From NCBI GenBank assembly GCA_037179335.1, contig JAKZHN010000008.1, positions 1,178,001-1,242,000 on the forward strand: 64,000 bases of DNA. Reading direction: 5' to 3'. The stretch is from Cyclaneusma minus. Its lineage: Eukaryota; Ascomycota; Leotiomycetes; Marthamycetales; Marthamycetaceae. Made by a program: the position numbers and the translations under genes. Of this stretch, positions 1-11,925 are shown in pieces. Position 1 is the stretch's first letter; each line of letters opens with the position of its first letter. The notes beneath the pieces are model-generated. The model did no database searches, was not told the DNA's origin, and saw nothing but the letters and a program-made list of their open reading frames with translations.

Positions 1-38
1 TACCTGGACGCAGAACCAGATACTCGCCATCGCTGGAC

Positions 39-1059
39 TTATGAAGCCTGGGCCTCTTCGATGGGGTACAGCGATTTGCCGAGTAATTTGTTCATAGTGA
101 ACATATGGACCTTGTCCTGCTTGAATACGGCCGTCAATTTGTCGTCGCAAATGATTTGCCTCTTGTCATTCGGGTCTTGCAGTTCGTGCTCTTTGATGTA
201 GTCCCAAATCCGTTTGACAACTTGTGGTCGCGAGAGCTGTGGCTTGTCAGTTCCTGGGTTGCTGTAACCTATCAATGCGCCCGCGCCCACTTACCTGGGT
301 TTCATTGGTGAGATCCGTCAACTCTTGAGAGAGCAGATATTCCTTCTAGTAATCGTGAGCCATGAAATGTTTGAGAGCAAGTCTGAGCACCTACATGGAA
401 TCCACCCTTGCGCACAACCTCCTCGCCGTCGTCGTCCGTTTTGACCTTCTTCTTCTTGGGTTTCGACGCCTGTTTCCGAACTGGAGCTTTCTTCGTCGCA
501 GATCCTCGAGTGGGGCGTGATCCCCTGTTTTCTTGCTCCTGAAGCCTGCGAGCAATCATCTCATCGGTGTCAGGCTCATGCTTCCGCTTCTTCTTTGGCG
601 GCGTCTGGTCCTCCAATTCTGAGTAGTCATCTTGTGACGCTGACTCGCTAGGACTTCGCTTTTCTGTCTTGACATGGCTGTTGCTTTGCACTTCTGGAGT
701 GGCTCCCGGTGAAGCAGGTGCTGCCGCAGTCGCTGCAGAAAATCTGTCGAATCGCTCCAGGATTAGAGGTTTGACCACATGCTACAACATCAAGTGTTAG
801 TATTCTCCCAGATAGCTTTGTAAAGCAGGAACTGTGCCATGGCTCACCTTCAGATCTGTGAGATCGCGGCCCAACTTCTCCTCCAGACCCTTTCTGATCT
901 TCTTCTCGGAGACGACACTCAAATCGCTGACTGCAAGTATCCCGTCGATGATGGCAGCATATTGAACCCGTTCCTCCTGTGTTACTACGCCGATGTGAGC
1001 CAAATACCATCCTGTTACTGCAATCGCGTAAGCCACTTGAGCAGTTACTCACAGTCCAT
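39..1059 (-). CDS. DEK_C and SWIB/MDM2 domain protein (UAF30/TRI1-like)
   Basis: Five exons on the minus strand: 1059-1053, 984-848, 781-395, 345-295 and 236-39, giving 259 aa. The first exon is only seven bases (ATG GAC T) and is completed by the next exon to read MDLTQEERVQYAAIIDGIL. Residues about 5-60 form a DEK C-terminal-type helical domain (VSDLSVVSEKKIRKGLEEKL). A lysine-rich, nuclear-signal-like middle follows (PPKKKRKHEP). The last about 80 residues are a SWIB domain (LSRPQVVKRIWDYIKEH, DDKLTAVF). This architecture is that of yeast Uaf30 (RNA polymerase I upstream activation factor) and its paralogue Tri1, so a nuclear chromatin or rDNA-transcription role is likely. The sequence does not tell the two apart. 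Intron 2 has a perfect TACTAAC branch site. Confidence 0.88.
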
Positions 1060-1874
1060 CTTGTTGTCCTGGCAGGTTCAAGCTAAGCGACCACGGTTGG
1101 TCTGAAGTTGGTAGGCTTGATGCGGGTTGCGCGGTAGTCTTTCGCAGTCGGCAACCAAAGGTTTCTGAGCGCTGGATCTGGGTAAGATCGCCAGACTGTC
1201 AGGAAAATAGAGGGTGAAGTCCAGGCGGTATGCGCAGGTTGACTTCAAGTAGTAGCTCGAGCGCAGTAGGCGGGCCGTTGCGAAGATCGCGAGGCACAGA
1301 ATGACGAGGGCCGAGAGGTGATCTCCCAAGAGAGTTTGGGATGAATCGGGAGCAAAGTGGTAGTGGTATATGCGCGCGACAGCACCAGGAGCCTTCGGCA
1401 GAGGATAATAATGTATGTCGTGCTACTCGAGAGATCCGCGGTTGAGGCTTGCTCTTGCTTGCTTTTAGCAACCGTTGTTGACCGGCTTTTGCGAGAGGAA
1501 TGCACCCCCACGAACCCGATCCCGGGGTACGTGCTCTGCTTGGCACGCGCTCACGTGCGACCACATTGATTAGAGCCAGCATTAACCATCGTTCAAACTT
1601 CAACGCGATGTTTCTACTTGTATGCATGAACCGTCTACGTCAAGTCTACATATCAGTGGCAGCCGCGTCTCTATTGTTCTCACTTCTTATTGATTGTGTT
1701 GGTCTTGTGGCCCCCAAATTATGCTCATAAGTATCCATCACAAGCGAGGGGCGCGGGCCTTAGCTTGTCAAGCACCCAATGTCGAGAAAGTGAGAAGTTG
1801 AAGTCAGTTCGGCTGATGTTCCAATACAAATGAGGTGATCAGCAGATCGATATCAGGGCACTAGCCTCGCCACC
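1060..1874. other. Intergenic, no supported gene
   Basis: Upstream region of the SWIB gene and downstream region of the NF-X1 gene. Open frames here are short, overlap one another on both strands and show no domain. I see no RNA gene. Confidence 0.6.
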
Positions 1875-4800
1875 TCACTCCCAGCCATCAACCGCTGCTT
1901 CCCAATCATCTGCTACATCTTCCTCGACCTTCTTTGCCCCATTCTCCTTCTTCATTGCTTTCGTCTCACCGCCCAAGGCCTTCTTCGTGCCCAACACCGT
2001 AAATGAATTGCTCTTGCCAACAGTTCTGTCCGCCATGACCTTCCTCATCCCAGAACCACCTTTCGCAACCTGGCTCCACCCGCCTGCCTCGGCTGAGGTC
2101 AAACTCCAGTCTCGACGGAGAATGTTTAGGGACGAGTCGACATGACAAAGCATGAGCTCTTCTGCCAGTTCCTTAGCTTTGATTGTCTTGGCTAGTACAG
2201 GCTTCAGCGCCTTGAAAGCTGCATCAATTTCGGAGGCTGGAGTATTATTCGCAATCGTATGGATTACGATCTCTTCCGAGGGTAGAAACGAGATCTCAGG
2301 TGTGATTCTGGGCAAGGTTGCCAATTCTGACTGGATTTCGTTGCGCAACTCGTCAATTGTGAGGCCGAAGCGAGTTGAAGTGAGGACAAACGCATTCCAG
2401 GGATCGGCATTGTGAGTCGTGCCTTTCGTCTTAGCAGGCTCGGGTGATGGTTGACGAGTCTTCACACACTGCGCAAGTGTCTTCATAGGAGCCGATACGA
2501 ATCGAGGTGTTTTGAAGATGGAGACATGGCGATGAGGTTCAGGGTCCATACTTTCGCTGTCCAGGCCAAAATCTTCAGCCAATGCATGTAGAAACGCTCG
2601 CTGACTTGCTTGCATGGGCTTGAATCGAAGTCGCTTTTCGGTGTCATCGCTCGCAAAGACACGGAACTCGCGTTCCTGGGTCTGGCACCACTTTGGACTG
2701 TTCTTGAAGAGGTCGAGAGTGGTTTGCGAGTACGGAATATGGTCATCCTGATGCGTTGCAGGATCGATGTTGAGAGCGGCAGCAAGCTTCTGATTTCGCT
2801 GCAAACGTAGGCATTCCTCGTCACACGGCAATGTTTTGGCATTGTTGCCCTTGTCGGTCTTGGTTGACAGACAGCGAGTTTCTTGTTTCTTGTGCTGACA
2901 ATCGCATGTGATGATAATCTTCGCCTGGCAAGGCTTGTCTTCCTTGCATGGGTAAGGAGAGTGGCAGAGGGAAGTAATATCGGGATGGCCACAAGAAGAC
3001 AGTATCTTCCCGCAAAGTTGTTTGCAAGGAGCCTGTGGACTTTCGCAAGGGCCTCGGTGACAAGACCTTTGACAACGATGAGATCCACACTTCAAGAGCG
3101 CTCCGCAAGGCAGTCCGCAACTGACATCGTTGAACCAACATGGTTGATTCTTTAGTGTTTTCTTGCCGCACATGCAGGTTTTCTCGAGCAGAAAGGGGCA
3201 TTTGGGACATGACTCCGAGTCTCCATGGCAGTTGTGCGAAACCTGAGGATGTCCGCAGTCCCTGGGTCGTGTACAAGCGTATTGACACGGCGGTGGCTGG
3301 GTGCCACATGGTAATGGCGGTTGCAAAATCGTCCTCCCGCAATTGCAGCTTATCTCTTCGAAGATCGCCTCACGACAACTACCACATGGCCCTCTGTGAC
3401 AGAGCTCCGGACATTTGTGATCTTCGTTGCCGCACTTCAACTGCTTGTCGCATACCCGCGTGCATATATGCTCAGCTTCGAACTCTGGCTCCGGATGCTC
3501 CCGTCTGAGCTTCCGCTTAGCGGCCTGTCGCTCGAGGGCGGGCTTTTCACCTGGGCAGCAATGCTCGCCGCACTCGTGTCTACCGCAATTCAAAGTGATT
3601 TTGCAAGTCCTCATGCATTGAGGACGCTCTTCGAACCCCTGGTGGCAGAGGCTGGAAGATGTCGTACGGCCACATCGGCAAGTAATGGATATCTTTGCCA
3701 TGCACGGTGAACAGGATCCAACATGGCAGGCTAACTGACATGGGTGACCACAGCCTGGTAGGGGGCGAAGACATTTCTTGGAGCAATGTGGAATCTTGTC
3801 TTCGCAAGACTTGCGTGGCTGCTCCAGTAACTCGTCCAGAGAAGTCTGACCGCAAGGACAAGTTGCCACGACATCCGGGGATCGAGGACAATGTGATGAC
3901 TTCAGACTCTGCGCGTGACAGCCCTTCTCACACATGTGCTTTCCACAATCATATGGCTTAGCGCAAGTGCTATGGCAGTTGAAGGAGCCTTTCCAGTGGT
4001 CAATCTTGACAGATTTGTCACCAGGCATGGACTCCTTGTCTGCAGGATCCTCCACGTCCTCCACATATGCTTCGCTCTCTTTGCTATCCTCCCGGTTATA
4101 GCAAAAGAGCTGCTTTTCGGTCTTTCCACAATAGCATCGGCAGTCCATCAGGACTTCGCAATGGCCACACATGCCATCGTGGCAAGGTCGTGAGCAATAA
4201 TGCTCACCACAAGGCAATAACTCGTTGCAAATATTTCCGCAACTGAAGCCCTCGTCGTATTTGGTTTCTGTGCAGCGCTTGGTAGATGTTTCTTTGCCAC
4301 AAAAACAGAGTTGCGTAGGTCCCATGGCAAAACAAGGAGGACAAGGACCTGCATGGCACATCTGCGAACACGGGTGGGGACAACCAGCTCTACGCTTTGA
4401 GCAAGAAGAGCCACAGGAATGAGGTGGAAGCCCCCCGACGGGTTTCGGGTCAACTTCACTCCCACACCAGCAGGTGTAATTTGTCGGAAGGCCATCCTTG
4501 GGAAGATTGCAACCTGGACACCGCCACTGCCTGAGAGGGGGGAGATCTCCATTCTGTGGCTGCTGTTGTCGTTGTTGAGTAGAGCCTTCGTTCGTGGACC
4601 ATTTCTTTATACAGCCAAGATGGAATACTGTATAGCAAGTCTGGCAAGACCAAACTCTTGAACGTCGTCCAATCTCGTCGGTGCAAATCGAGCATTCGTA
4701 CACTCTGTTCGCTATATCCTCATGTAGTCGAGTGGGAAGATCCAGTGCAACTGACTTAGGTTTCGGTGCGAATCGTAGTACAGCTGATTGCGCCACTGCC

Positions 4801-5213
4801 TGGCCGGGGTGGAAAGCAGGAGCATCGGCGTGTAATTGTGTGCTAGGAGAGTTGGTAGCCGTACTGGTGAGATGTCCACCGAAGGTTCGACCTCCTGCCC
4901 CATGCATTTGGCCTCTATTGGCAGCCCCACGGCCGCCTCGACCTCTTCTTCGCGATCCACGGTTGCCAGCAGCATTCTCGCCTGCTTCAGATGGAGCAGG
5001 GGTAACAGATGCTGGTCGTAGTCCTAAGGATGGGTTTGGGAGTGCGGGGTTTGCGACTGCGGAAGCAGATGGGTGCGATATGTGCGAGTCTGCAGAATCT
5101 TGAGCATTCTGACGAGAGCGTCTAGGTCCTCCACGATGGCGAAAACCTCCTCGACTTCCTCGGCCTCGGCCTCGACCCGAGATTGGTGGCGCAGGTGCGG
5201 TTTGGCCTTCCAT
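1875..5213 (-). CDS. FAP1: NF-X1-type zinc finger and R3H protein (FAP1 homologue)
   Basis: Single exon of 1112 aa. The start is the first true ATG (MEGQTAPAPP) at 5213; the frame is open for 23 further codons upstream, but only from a TTG. The N-terminus is an RGG/RG-rich tail. At about residues 175-235 a RING/PHD-like finger (CSICTDEIGRRSRVWSCQTC, then WRCPGC) is followed by about nine NF-X1 repeats with the pattern CGxHxCxxxCHxGxCxxC, to about residue 800. An R3H-type nucleic-acid-binding domain lies near residues 880-950, and the tail is lysine-rich. This matches yeast Fap1 and animal NFX1. Fap1 binds the FKBP12 prolyl isomerase; the RING suggests ubiquitin-ligase activity, which I infer from the family. 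Confidence 0.93.
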   Translation of the reverse strand: MEGQTAPAPPISGRGRGRGSRGGFRHRGGPRRSRQNAQDSADSHISHPSASAVANPALPNPSLGLRPASVTPAPSEAGENAAGNRGSRRRGRGGRGAANRGQMHGAGGRTFGGHLTSTATNSPSTQLHADAPAFHPGQAVAQSAVLRFAPKPKSVALDLPTRLHEDIANRVYECSICTDEIGRRSRVWSCQTCYTVFHLGCIKKWSTNEGSTQQRQQQPQNGDLPPLRQWRCPGCNLPKDGLPTNYTCWCGSEVDPKPVGGLPPHSCGSSCSKRRAGCPHPCSQMCHAGPCPPCFAMGPTQLCFCGKETSTKRCTETKYDEGFSCGNICNELLPCGEHYCSRPCHDGMCGHCEVLMDCRCYCGKTEKQLFCYNREDSKESEAYVEDVEDPADKESMPGDKSVKIDHWKGSFNCHSTCAKPYDCGKHMCEKGCHAQSLKSSHCPRSPDVVATCPCGQTSLDELLEQPRKSCEDKIPHCSKKCLRPLPGCGHPCQLACHVGSCSPCMAKISITCRCGRTTSSSLCHQGFEERPQCMRTCKITLNCGRHECGEHCCPGEKPALERQAAKRKLRREHPEPEFEAEHICTRVCDKQLKCGNEDHKCPELCHRGPCGSCREAIFEEISCNCGRTILQPPLPCGTQPPPCQYACTRPRDCGHPQVSHNCHGDSESCPKCPFLLEKTCMCGKKTLKNQPCWFNDVSCGLPCGALLKCGSHRCQRSCHRGPCESPQAPCKQLCGKILSSCGHPDITSLCHSPYPCKEDKPCQAKIIITCDCQHKKQETRCLSTKTDKGNNAKTLPCDEECLRLQRNQKLAAALNIDPATHQDDHIPYSQTTLDLFKNSPKWCQTQEREFRVFASDDTEKRLRFKPMQASQRAFLHALAEDFGLDSESMDPEPHRHVSIFKTPRFVSAPMKTLAQCVKTRQPSPEPAKTKGTTHNADPWNAFVLTSTRFGLTIDELRNEIQSELATLPRITPEISFLPSEEIVIHTIANNTPASEIDAAFKALKPVLAKTIKAKELAEELMLCHVDSSLNILRRDWSLTSAEAGGWSQVAKGGSGMRKVMADRTVGKSNSFTVLGTKKALGGETKAMKKENGAKKVEEDVADDWEAAVDGWE

Positions 5214-6434
5214 GGTGTATTGTGTAATGTTGGGAGAGATGTAGACGGGAGCTGTCGAAAGCCTTGATCGTGCAGATGCCAAAAGGCAGGCTGTAGTTTT
5301 CCGGCAGGAACGACGAATCTAGTTCTGTTTGATCGGAGGTTTGTAACTTTCGTGGGAGGGAATCGTTGTGGAAGAATCCGCAGTAGCTGTCTAGGTGGGC
5401 TCGCAGGCAAGGGAAATTGCGCCTGAATAATACGGCGACTTCGAAGTAATACGAAAATCAGGGAGTGAAGCGACAGAGAAATCTTCTGTCGGGGGGAAGA
5501 AGGGAGGCGAACTTGTAGGGACGAGATGGGGTGAAAGAGGGTACATACATGTAGCGAAGTGGCGCGACAAGGCTGTGCCATTTGGGGTCACAGTGACTAA
5601 TTTTTGCTTACGACTTACAAGGCTGAGCCGGCTCGGGCCGATATCTCCGATGGAGTTCTCCAATGTTGTCCCTGCGACGACAGGTGCGCCCGTCTTCAAT
5701 GTTGTTCCAAACTCTTCCTCGGATTTGCCGAAGGGAGCATATCTCGCGACCGCTGCCCCACTCGGTCATGTTGTTCCATCATGCAATGCATCCCAAGTGA
5801 TGGTTCCTGCCGGCAAGATGTCAAGCAGAGCAAGTCCGATTCCGACGAACTGATCGATTGTGTTTGTTGGCTGGCTCAAGTGCAACATTTTGTTCCTTCT
5901 TACCCAGCCAATCATCATGACTTTCTCTCTCCGTCACCATATCTCTTTCCGTCTGGTTGTGTCTGCTGTTTATACTTTTACCACCCAAAGTCTCTCCTTG
6001 AGAGAAAAGGAACGATATACTTGAGAGTGAAGATGGCGATATCCTAGAAATCAAAGGCTTGAGTCGAGGTAGGACTGAGGTAGAGCTGCCACCATAGAAC
6101 AAGATCGTGCTCTTGGGAACCCTTCCTATTCTCTTGCATCGCCCTCTGTGTCAACCACAAGATATCAGTCTCTAAGACTCAAGGAACGGACCCCTATAAC
6201 CGTTCCTCTTGGAGGTTGCCCCTTCCCTGCCTTCTGACAAGTGGCTTCCCTTCCTTCCTTCTTCCCCCAGTTTCTTGACTTCCCTCTCGTGTCTACGTTT
6301 ACCATCCACTTCCGTTCTTCAACAACATCCGCTTGAAGTATTCTGTACAGGCGAGCTCTGAAAGCTCATGCTCACGCTGACACATCCTTAACTCCACTAC
6401 ATCAATTAGTCCGAATCAATCTCAGCGAGTCAAC
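5214..6434. other. Divergent intergenic region between FAP1 and the permease
   Basis: Holds the 5' leaders of both flanking genes. Pyrimidine-rich stretches near 6240-6330 resemble a fungal core promoter for the permease. A TACATGTA palindrome lies at 5546-5553. Overlapping short frames at 5575-6100 show no domain and I do not call them genes. Confidence 0.55.
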
Positions 6435-8665
6435 ATGGCGAATGAGGATCCCGATGCAATCACCCCGGCGCCCCCAAGGCCCGAAAAGCCGCCTCCAGCT
6501 GATCCAAGTATCCGCAGCGTACCCAGTCCTGATGTGATCATGCCAGCGCTGCAAACCGGCGGTTCTGATGATACAACGCCACTGCCGCAGACCGACGGTG
6601 TTGAAGAGGACCGCAACGCCAGCAGACTTACCAGACTGCTCAGGAATTTGCGAAGACTTCTTTATCCAGCAACTGATCCCGGGCTCGATGAGTCTGATAT
6701 CACGCGCTTGGGAAAGGCTCAGCAATTCAGGGTTAGTGAAGCTGGCCGTTCCATGGACATGCCGCTGACACCAAGACAGAGACAGTTCAATACCTGGTCC
6801 ACCCTGGCCTACACAACGGTGAATACAGCGACATGGGAGTTTGTCTTGGTGTGAGTCTTGCATATGCTTGTGTATGTGGACACAGGATAGCTTCTGATAT
6901 CGTCTACAGGAATCTGGTAACTGGTCTCGCGTTGGTCGGACCTGCTGCGCTTCTCCCCGTCTTTATCGCCACAGTCGTGTGCTACTCAACGATTGTTTTT
7001 TCTTTGGTGGAAATGGCGTCTATGTAAGTAGCGATTTTCCGAGAGCCAGGTATCGCAAGCTACTTTCAGTTTCCTCTTACTTCTTGTCGCTTACCTTCGA
7101 GCAGGGCACCGACGGCTGGCGGTCAATACCACTGGGTGAGCCCTCCCTGCTATCATATCCTATGTCAGACTAACCGCCAAAGAAGGTCAGCGAATTAGCG
7201 CCTAAGAAGTGCCAGAAAATTCTGAGTTACGTAACCGGTAAGCTCAGCTCGCCTTATTGCCATGTTGTCTTTTGCTAACAGTGTCTAGGTTGGTTGGCTA
7301 TCCTTGGGTGGATATCCGCTTTTTCCGCTAGTGTCTTTGTGAATACAACCGTTCTGCAATTCATGATTGTGATCTGGCGTACTCATGACCACAGCCTGTC
7401 CTGGTTTCCGAATTGGCAATTCACCATCATCATGCTGGCCGTCCTGTTTACCACAATCCCTTTCAATGTCGGGAGCACCAAATTCCTGTCCAAGATCAAT
7501 ATTGGGTCCTTCATCCTCCATCTGCTGGGCTTTTTTGTGATTCTGGGACTGCTCTGCAAGGCTGGGTCTGGGACTCACTTCTCCGCGCCGTTCACGAGTT
7601 TTAGTATCCTATACAGTGGCTTTCCTACGACCGGCATGTCCTGCCTCATGGTGCAACTCCTGGCAATATATTGCCTTATCGGCTCCGACAGTGCTGTCCA
7701 CATATCTGAGGGTATGTAAAAGCAGTGCCCGATGTTCCGGAGTCGATCTGTCGTTGATCCCAAGTCTTGAGTCATGCTCCTAAGATATGGACCCGAGCTG
7801 TTGGCTTTTATTTGCAATAGCTGCTAATTTGTCGTGTTCAGAGGTCAACCGGGCATCTATTGTCGTCTCCCAGGGCATGTGGCGTGGCTATGTCCTCAAT
7901 TCGATAATGGGAATAGCAATCCTCATCCCCATGCTGTACGCCATTGAAAAAGCAGTACCAGGAGCCGACCCGGCCATTTTCTCGAGACCCGGCCAAGCCA
8001 TTTTCTCCATGCTCAGCACCGGCGAGCGCTTCCTCATCATGGTTATCCTCTTCCTCTTAATCTTCGCCGGTAACATCACCACGCTGGCAACTGCCACACG
8101 CCAGGTCTGGGCTTTCGCTCGCGACAAGGGTCTCCCCTTTTCGTCATACATAGCCCATGTGAGCAGCGGAACCGGTTTACCCACCCGCGCTGTGATCTTG
8201 AGCGCCATATGCGCGGCCTGCATCTGCGCAGTCAACTTCGCCAGTCTCAACGCTTTCGAATTCATCCTGTCTGTTAACATTCTGGCACTCCTCAGCACCT
8301 ACTGGTTGTCTATCGGCTGTATCCTATTGATGCGTCTTCGAGGCACGCCCCTACCTCCTGCGCGCTGGACTCTAGGCAGATGGGGCTTACCGATCAACAT
8401 GTTTGCATTTTCATACTGCAGCTTCGTGATGGTTTGTGCGTGCTTACCATATGATACGGCGGAGACTGCGTCTGCTCGTTGGGCATGGTCATTATGGGTT
8501 GGATGGGTACTACTTGCTATGCTGACTTACTGGGTGTTTGGAAAGAAGAGATATATGGCTCCGGTTCATTCTGTGGACAGGAAAGAGGGAGTCCTAGTAG
8601 ACCTTACGCCACAAGGCCGGACGCAGGAACATGCACTGGCCCAGGAACAGGGAGAGCAGGTCTAG
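6435..8665 (+). CDS. APC-superfamily amino acid/choline permease (HNM1/GABA permease type)
   Basis: Six exons: 6435-6850, 6910-7023, 7105-7135, 7186-7237, 7289-7711 and 7842-8665; 619 aa, frame kept throughout. The third exon is only 31 nt. The family signature spans the joints: TVNTATWEF, then LVTGLALVGPAALLP, then SLVEMASMAPTAGGQYHWVS. About twelve hydrophobic segments follow, with the conserved ATATRQVWAFARDKGLP loop and SVNILALLSTYWLSIG near the C-terminus. Members such as yeast Hnm1 (choline) and Uga4 (GABA) sit in the plasma or vacuolar membrane and run on proton symport. The cytoplasmic N-tail of about 125 residues is long and proline-rich. Substrate cannot be read from sequence. Confidence 0.9.
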
Positions 8666-9461
8666 GGCTGAGCGTGGGATTACCGGCGGACTCGGTATAG
8701 TGTCTATGGTGGAATTACGGGCTCTGACAGAACGAAGTTTCTTTTTGTACGCCGTTGATGGTCGAGGTTATCCGGCCTAGCTTTTCGGCTGTTGTAGCAG
8801 ACCATGTCGGTTACGACAAGGCATAGCAATTCAATTGTTTTGCGCAATGGAAGTCAGCAGCTATGAGAAGTGGCGTGTGACAAGCTGCCTGGTTTGACAA
8901 AAGTTTGCGGCAAACAGGTGAGTTTTGTTCGTGGTGACGATTCTTGTGTGCTCAGCTACAACTTGAAAGTATTTACAATCACTAGGTCCTAGGAATACTC
9001 TTGATTACTGGGAATATTTTCAGTCTCGGCAACTGGGAATATCTTCAATTATTAGTGATAATAAGATCCCTGATTCTTCGAAGGGCCAGAGTGAGTAGAG
9101 AAGAGTGGTCACCGCGAGGTCTTGTGACTGAGACTCCGTCGCACATTGACTGTCAATGGGCCAATGGCTAACTTATTCCGGCTGAGGCGGGTGGTATGGG
9201 AGCCTCAATCTCGAAGTTTAAATGTGTTGCGTTGCGGGGTGTTTGCGGCGTCTCTCATTATACTCATCTCTTAAGTTCCCGCTGTTGTACATTTCACTGC
9301 GATCGTTTTACCACCTTCAAACACTTTCTTTCCCTTCCTTCCATTATCTCGGTCGTGCAACGTTCCTTCCTCACTTGCTACAATTTCACACTCAAAACTT
9401 GCCTGCAGCCACATTGCATTTCCTCCCATCCTCGCATCCTCAACAACTCCACGACACAGCC
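8666..9461. other. Intergenic with a short 19-bp repeat array
   Basis: 3' flank of the permease and promoter of the next gene. At 8971-9055 a few degenerate copies of a 19-bp unit containing GGAATAT occur (see the repeat entries). The frame from 9222 leading into the next gene opens with TTG and reads a pyrimidine-rich leader, so it is treated as untranslated. Confidence 0.55.
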
Positions 9462-10250
9462 ATGCTCTTCAACAAGCTCTTACCGGCGGCAGCCTTGCTG
9501 GCTTTGCCCAGCACCCTCGCCTCCAAACCACCCGAGAAGCGTCAAAACACCAGCGACTTCACCGCCCAGGCGATACAACTCATATCCGACAGTCTCCCTC
9601 CCAGCGTCCTCTCTGCCCTTGACGAACCCGTCGCCTCCGCCGCTGCAACCGCTTTAGTCACCGGCACCGACGAAAACACCATCATCTACGACGCCCTCCT
9701 AGCCACCAGCGTGCCAGAATGGTTCGACGACGCCATTCCCGAGCGTTACACCTCTCAAATCGCCCAACTGGAGCGTCAAATTAGCGGGCTGCGGGGGCAG
9801 TACTCAGCCACCAGTGTGCCGAATCCAACGGGCAGTGGAACGGCGATTTCGGCGCCAATTGAGAGCATGAGTGTTGGGACCATTGCGTCTAGTAGCTCGG
9901 GCTATACGCTTACGTTTGCGGTGCCGATTACGACGACGGATCAGGCTGGAAGCACGTACGTGAGCGAGACGGTGGTGACTGCGGTTAGTTTTGTGCCGAC
10001 GACTACAAGGACTGGTGAGGGTGTTATGTCGTTGGTCACGGCGACGGATTCTATGGGCCGTACTTACACGAGCTCTGAGGCGTTGTTGACGGTGACGGCC
10101 TTGACAGGGACGGTTACTGAAACCGTCCGTGTCTCGGCTGCGCCAACGGCCACGAGCGATTCGGCGGCGTCGATGGGGAGAGATTTGAGGCTGGAAGCTC
10201 TGTTTGGCGCTGGGCTCTTTGGTCTGGTGGCTGCGATGTTAGGGCTGTAA
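9462..10250 (+). CDS. Secreted GPI-anchored-type protein, Ser/Thr-rich
   Basis: Single exon, 262 aa. The start is the ATG at 9462, which opens a clear signal peptide (MLFNKLLPAAALLALPSTLA), followed by a KR site that could be a Kex2-type cleavage point. The body has a helical N-terminal half (about residues 25-110) and a Ser/Thr/Val-rich half of beta-repeat character. The C-terminus has a hydrophobic tail (GAGLFGLVAAMLGL) behind a small-residue region, as expected for GPI attachment. Probably cell-wall or plasma-membrane bound. No enzymatic motif is visible and I do not recognise the family. Confidence 0.75.
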   Translation: MLFNKLLPAAALLALPSTLASKPPEKRQNTSDFTAQAIQLISDSLPPSVLSALDEPVASAAATALVTGTDENTIIYDALLATSVPEWFDDAIPERYTSQIAQLERQISGLRGQYSATSVPNPTGSGTAISAPIESMSVGTIASSSSGYTLTFAVPITTTDQAGSTYVSETVVTAVSFVPTTTRTGEGVMSLVTATDSMGRTYTSSEALLTVTALTGTVTETVRVSAAPTATSDSAASMGRDLRLEALFGAGLFGLVAAMLGL

Positions 10251-11925
10251 TAGGCTTTCCGTAGTACCACGTACTATTAAAAATTTGCTTGTAAGGTTCC
10301 GGAAGACAGAAGTGTAATATCAATACATGTAAAAATTGAACTTGATACTATATACCTTGGTTTTGGAAGGCCCAGTTCGAGTCCGTCTTGTACATGTACG
10401 AGTCGCGGTGTCTTCCCGGCTTCCGATTGTTTTATGTCCGTGACTTTTGGACCCCCCCCCCAAAATTGGAAAACCACTCTTCAAAGAGAATATTCCTAAT
10501 TGTTCAGAATAATCCCAAATCACAATTTCCGGATTAACAGGACACAAAATTTACATGTACACACGACATGAGCTGTATGTGTACATAGCGTCGAGTTGAA
10601 GTGGGCCTTGTCGCCGGTCCTTGATGCGATCTTCGGATTTTCACCCTGGATGATTTGTGGAGAATTGACGTATGACAAGCCGGTGGTGTGGTTCGATGAA
10701 TTCTCTAGATGAGCGCCACTCAAGGCCAAATTCTCCATCGTGGGGGCGGGGTGATGTTCTGGAAGGTTTGAAATGAAAGTTGTCCAATCTCAACACATAA
10801 CCTATGAAACATACGGTATACCGGGATCAGCCGATAGCAGTACATAGTAGCCTCAGAAAGGTCTTCAAGGGAAACGAGCCTCTTCGGGGGTGGAAGGCTC
10901 GAGACTGTCGAGGCTGAGCGTCTGCTCTGCCCTCCCGATCTTCAGGGTCTCACGATCGATGGCGACACAGGCGCTGCCGAAGCACGGTGAGTAGTGACTG
11001 ACTTTTTTGCCATGCTGCCTTGGTGGCACTACTTGACAAGTTCGACTCGAGAGTTCGGCTGGGGGTATGGGCCGGCACGAAGTGGGAGGTTTGTTGATTG
11101 GATCCATCATCCAGCTATCCGAAAGGTCGAGATATTTTGCATCACCCTCTAAGGAAGTGAAATGATTGTAAAACATCGTGGCGGATTGGTAACAGACAGA
11201 GTACAGATCATCTTCATGTGAGATCCGAAACAGGAGTGTAGAAAGCGGGAGAAGAATCGACGAAGGCACATGTTGCGCCACAGTGAATATGCACGATGCG
11301 ATCACCTTCAGCTGGACAGCGAGCCATTCTCAGCCATTATTGACAGGAGTGGCCAGAGTCCAGACGCCTCTTCCGTGACAGAAACTGGTCAGTCGTCGGG
11401 AGCCTGGAGCGTTTAGGCGGTGCCGGCCGGGGTCACAGACTCACAATTGACAGCAGAGCAAGGAAGAGAGCGAAAGAGTCTCTCCCCATTGAATTTCATT
11501 CGTTTTTGCCTTTCCGACTCACGCCTGATTGAGCTCAGTTGCAGCAGCTCCGCCCCTCCCAGCCACCTGCTGCTAAATAATCCCTCCTTTTACCGTCCCC
11601 TCAACTTCTCACTGCTCACGTCCCATCTTTCGTCATCGACGCTCGCTCTTCAACCCCTCGACTCTCCCACACCGCAACCCTCAACCCTCAACCACTCCAT
11701 CTCGCTAACCTTGCAACTAAACCAATATTGCCTTTGGTTTGCTTTTTTCGTCCGTCAATCTAGCCGTCAGGCTCGAACGACAGCCTCACCACTTGTTTTG
11801 CCGAAGCAACAGCAATCATCCTTGGTGATCTGCCTCACTGCACGCGGGCCAACTGACTCGGCCCATCGCACCTCAGCTCGAGGCTTGCTCATCACCCCAC
11901 GATCCACTCCCAGAAATCTACAAAT
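10251..11925. other. Intergenic; C homopolymer and three TACATGTA sites
   Basis: Contains a run of ten C at about 10452, three TACATGTA palindromes (10324, 10391, 10552) and a weak trace of the 19-bp repeat near 10485-10520. The minus-strand frame 10865-11305 opens with GTG and has no recognisable domain. The last about 500 bases are a pyrimidine-rich 5' leader of the DUF3824 gene. Confidence 0.5.

Noticed and set aside
9222..9461. N-terminal extension of the GPI-type protein
   Set aside because: The upstream frame begins with TTG and reads a pyrimidine-rich leader; the internal ATG gives a proper signal peptide.
10865..11305. 146-codon minus-strand frame upstream of the DUF3824 gene
   Set aside because: Opens only with GTG, no recognisable domain or splice pattern, and sits in a promoter region.
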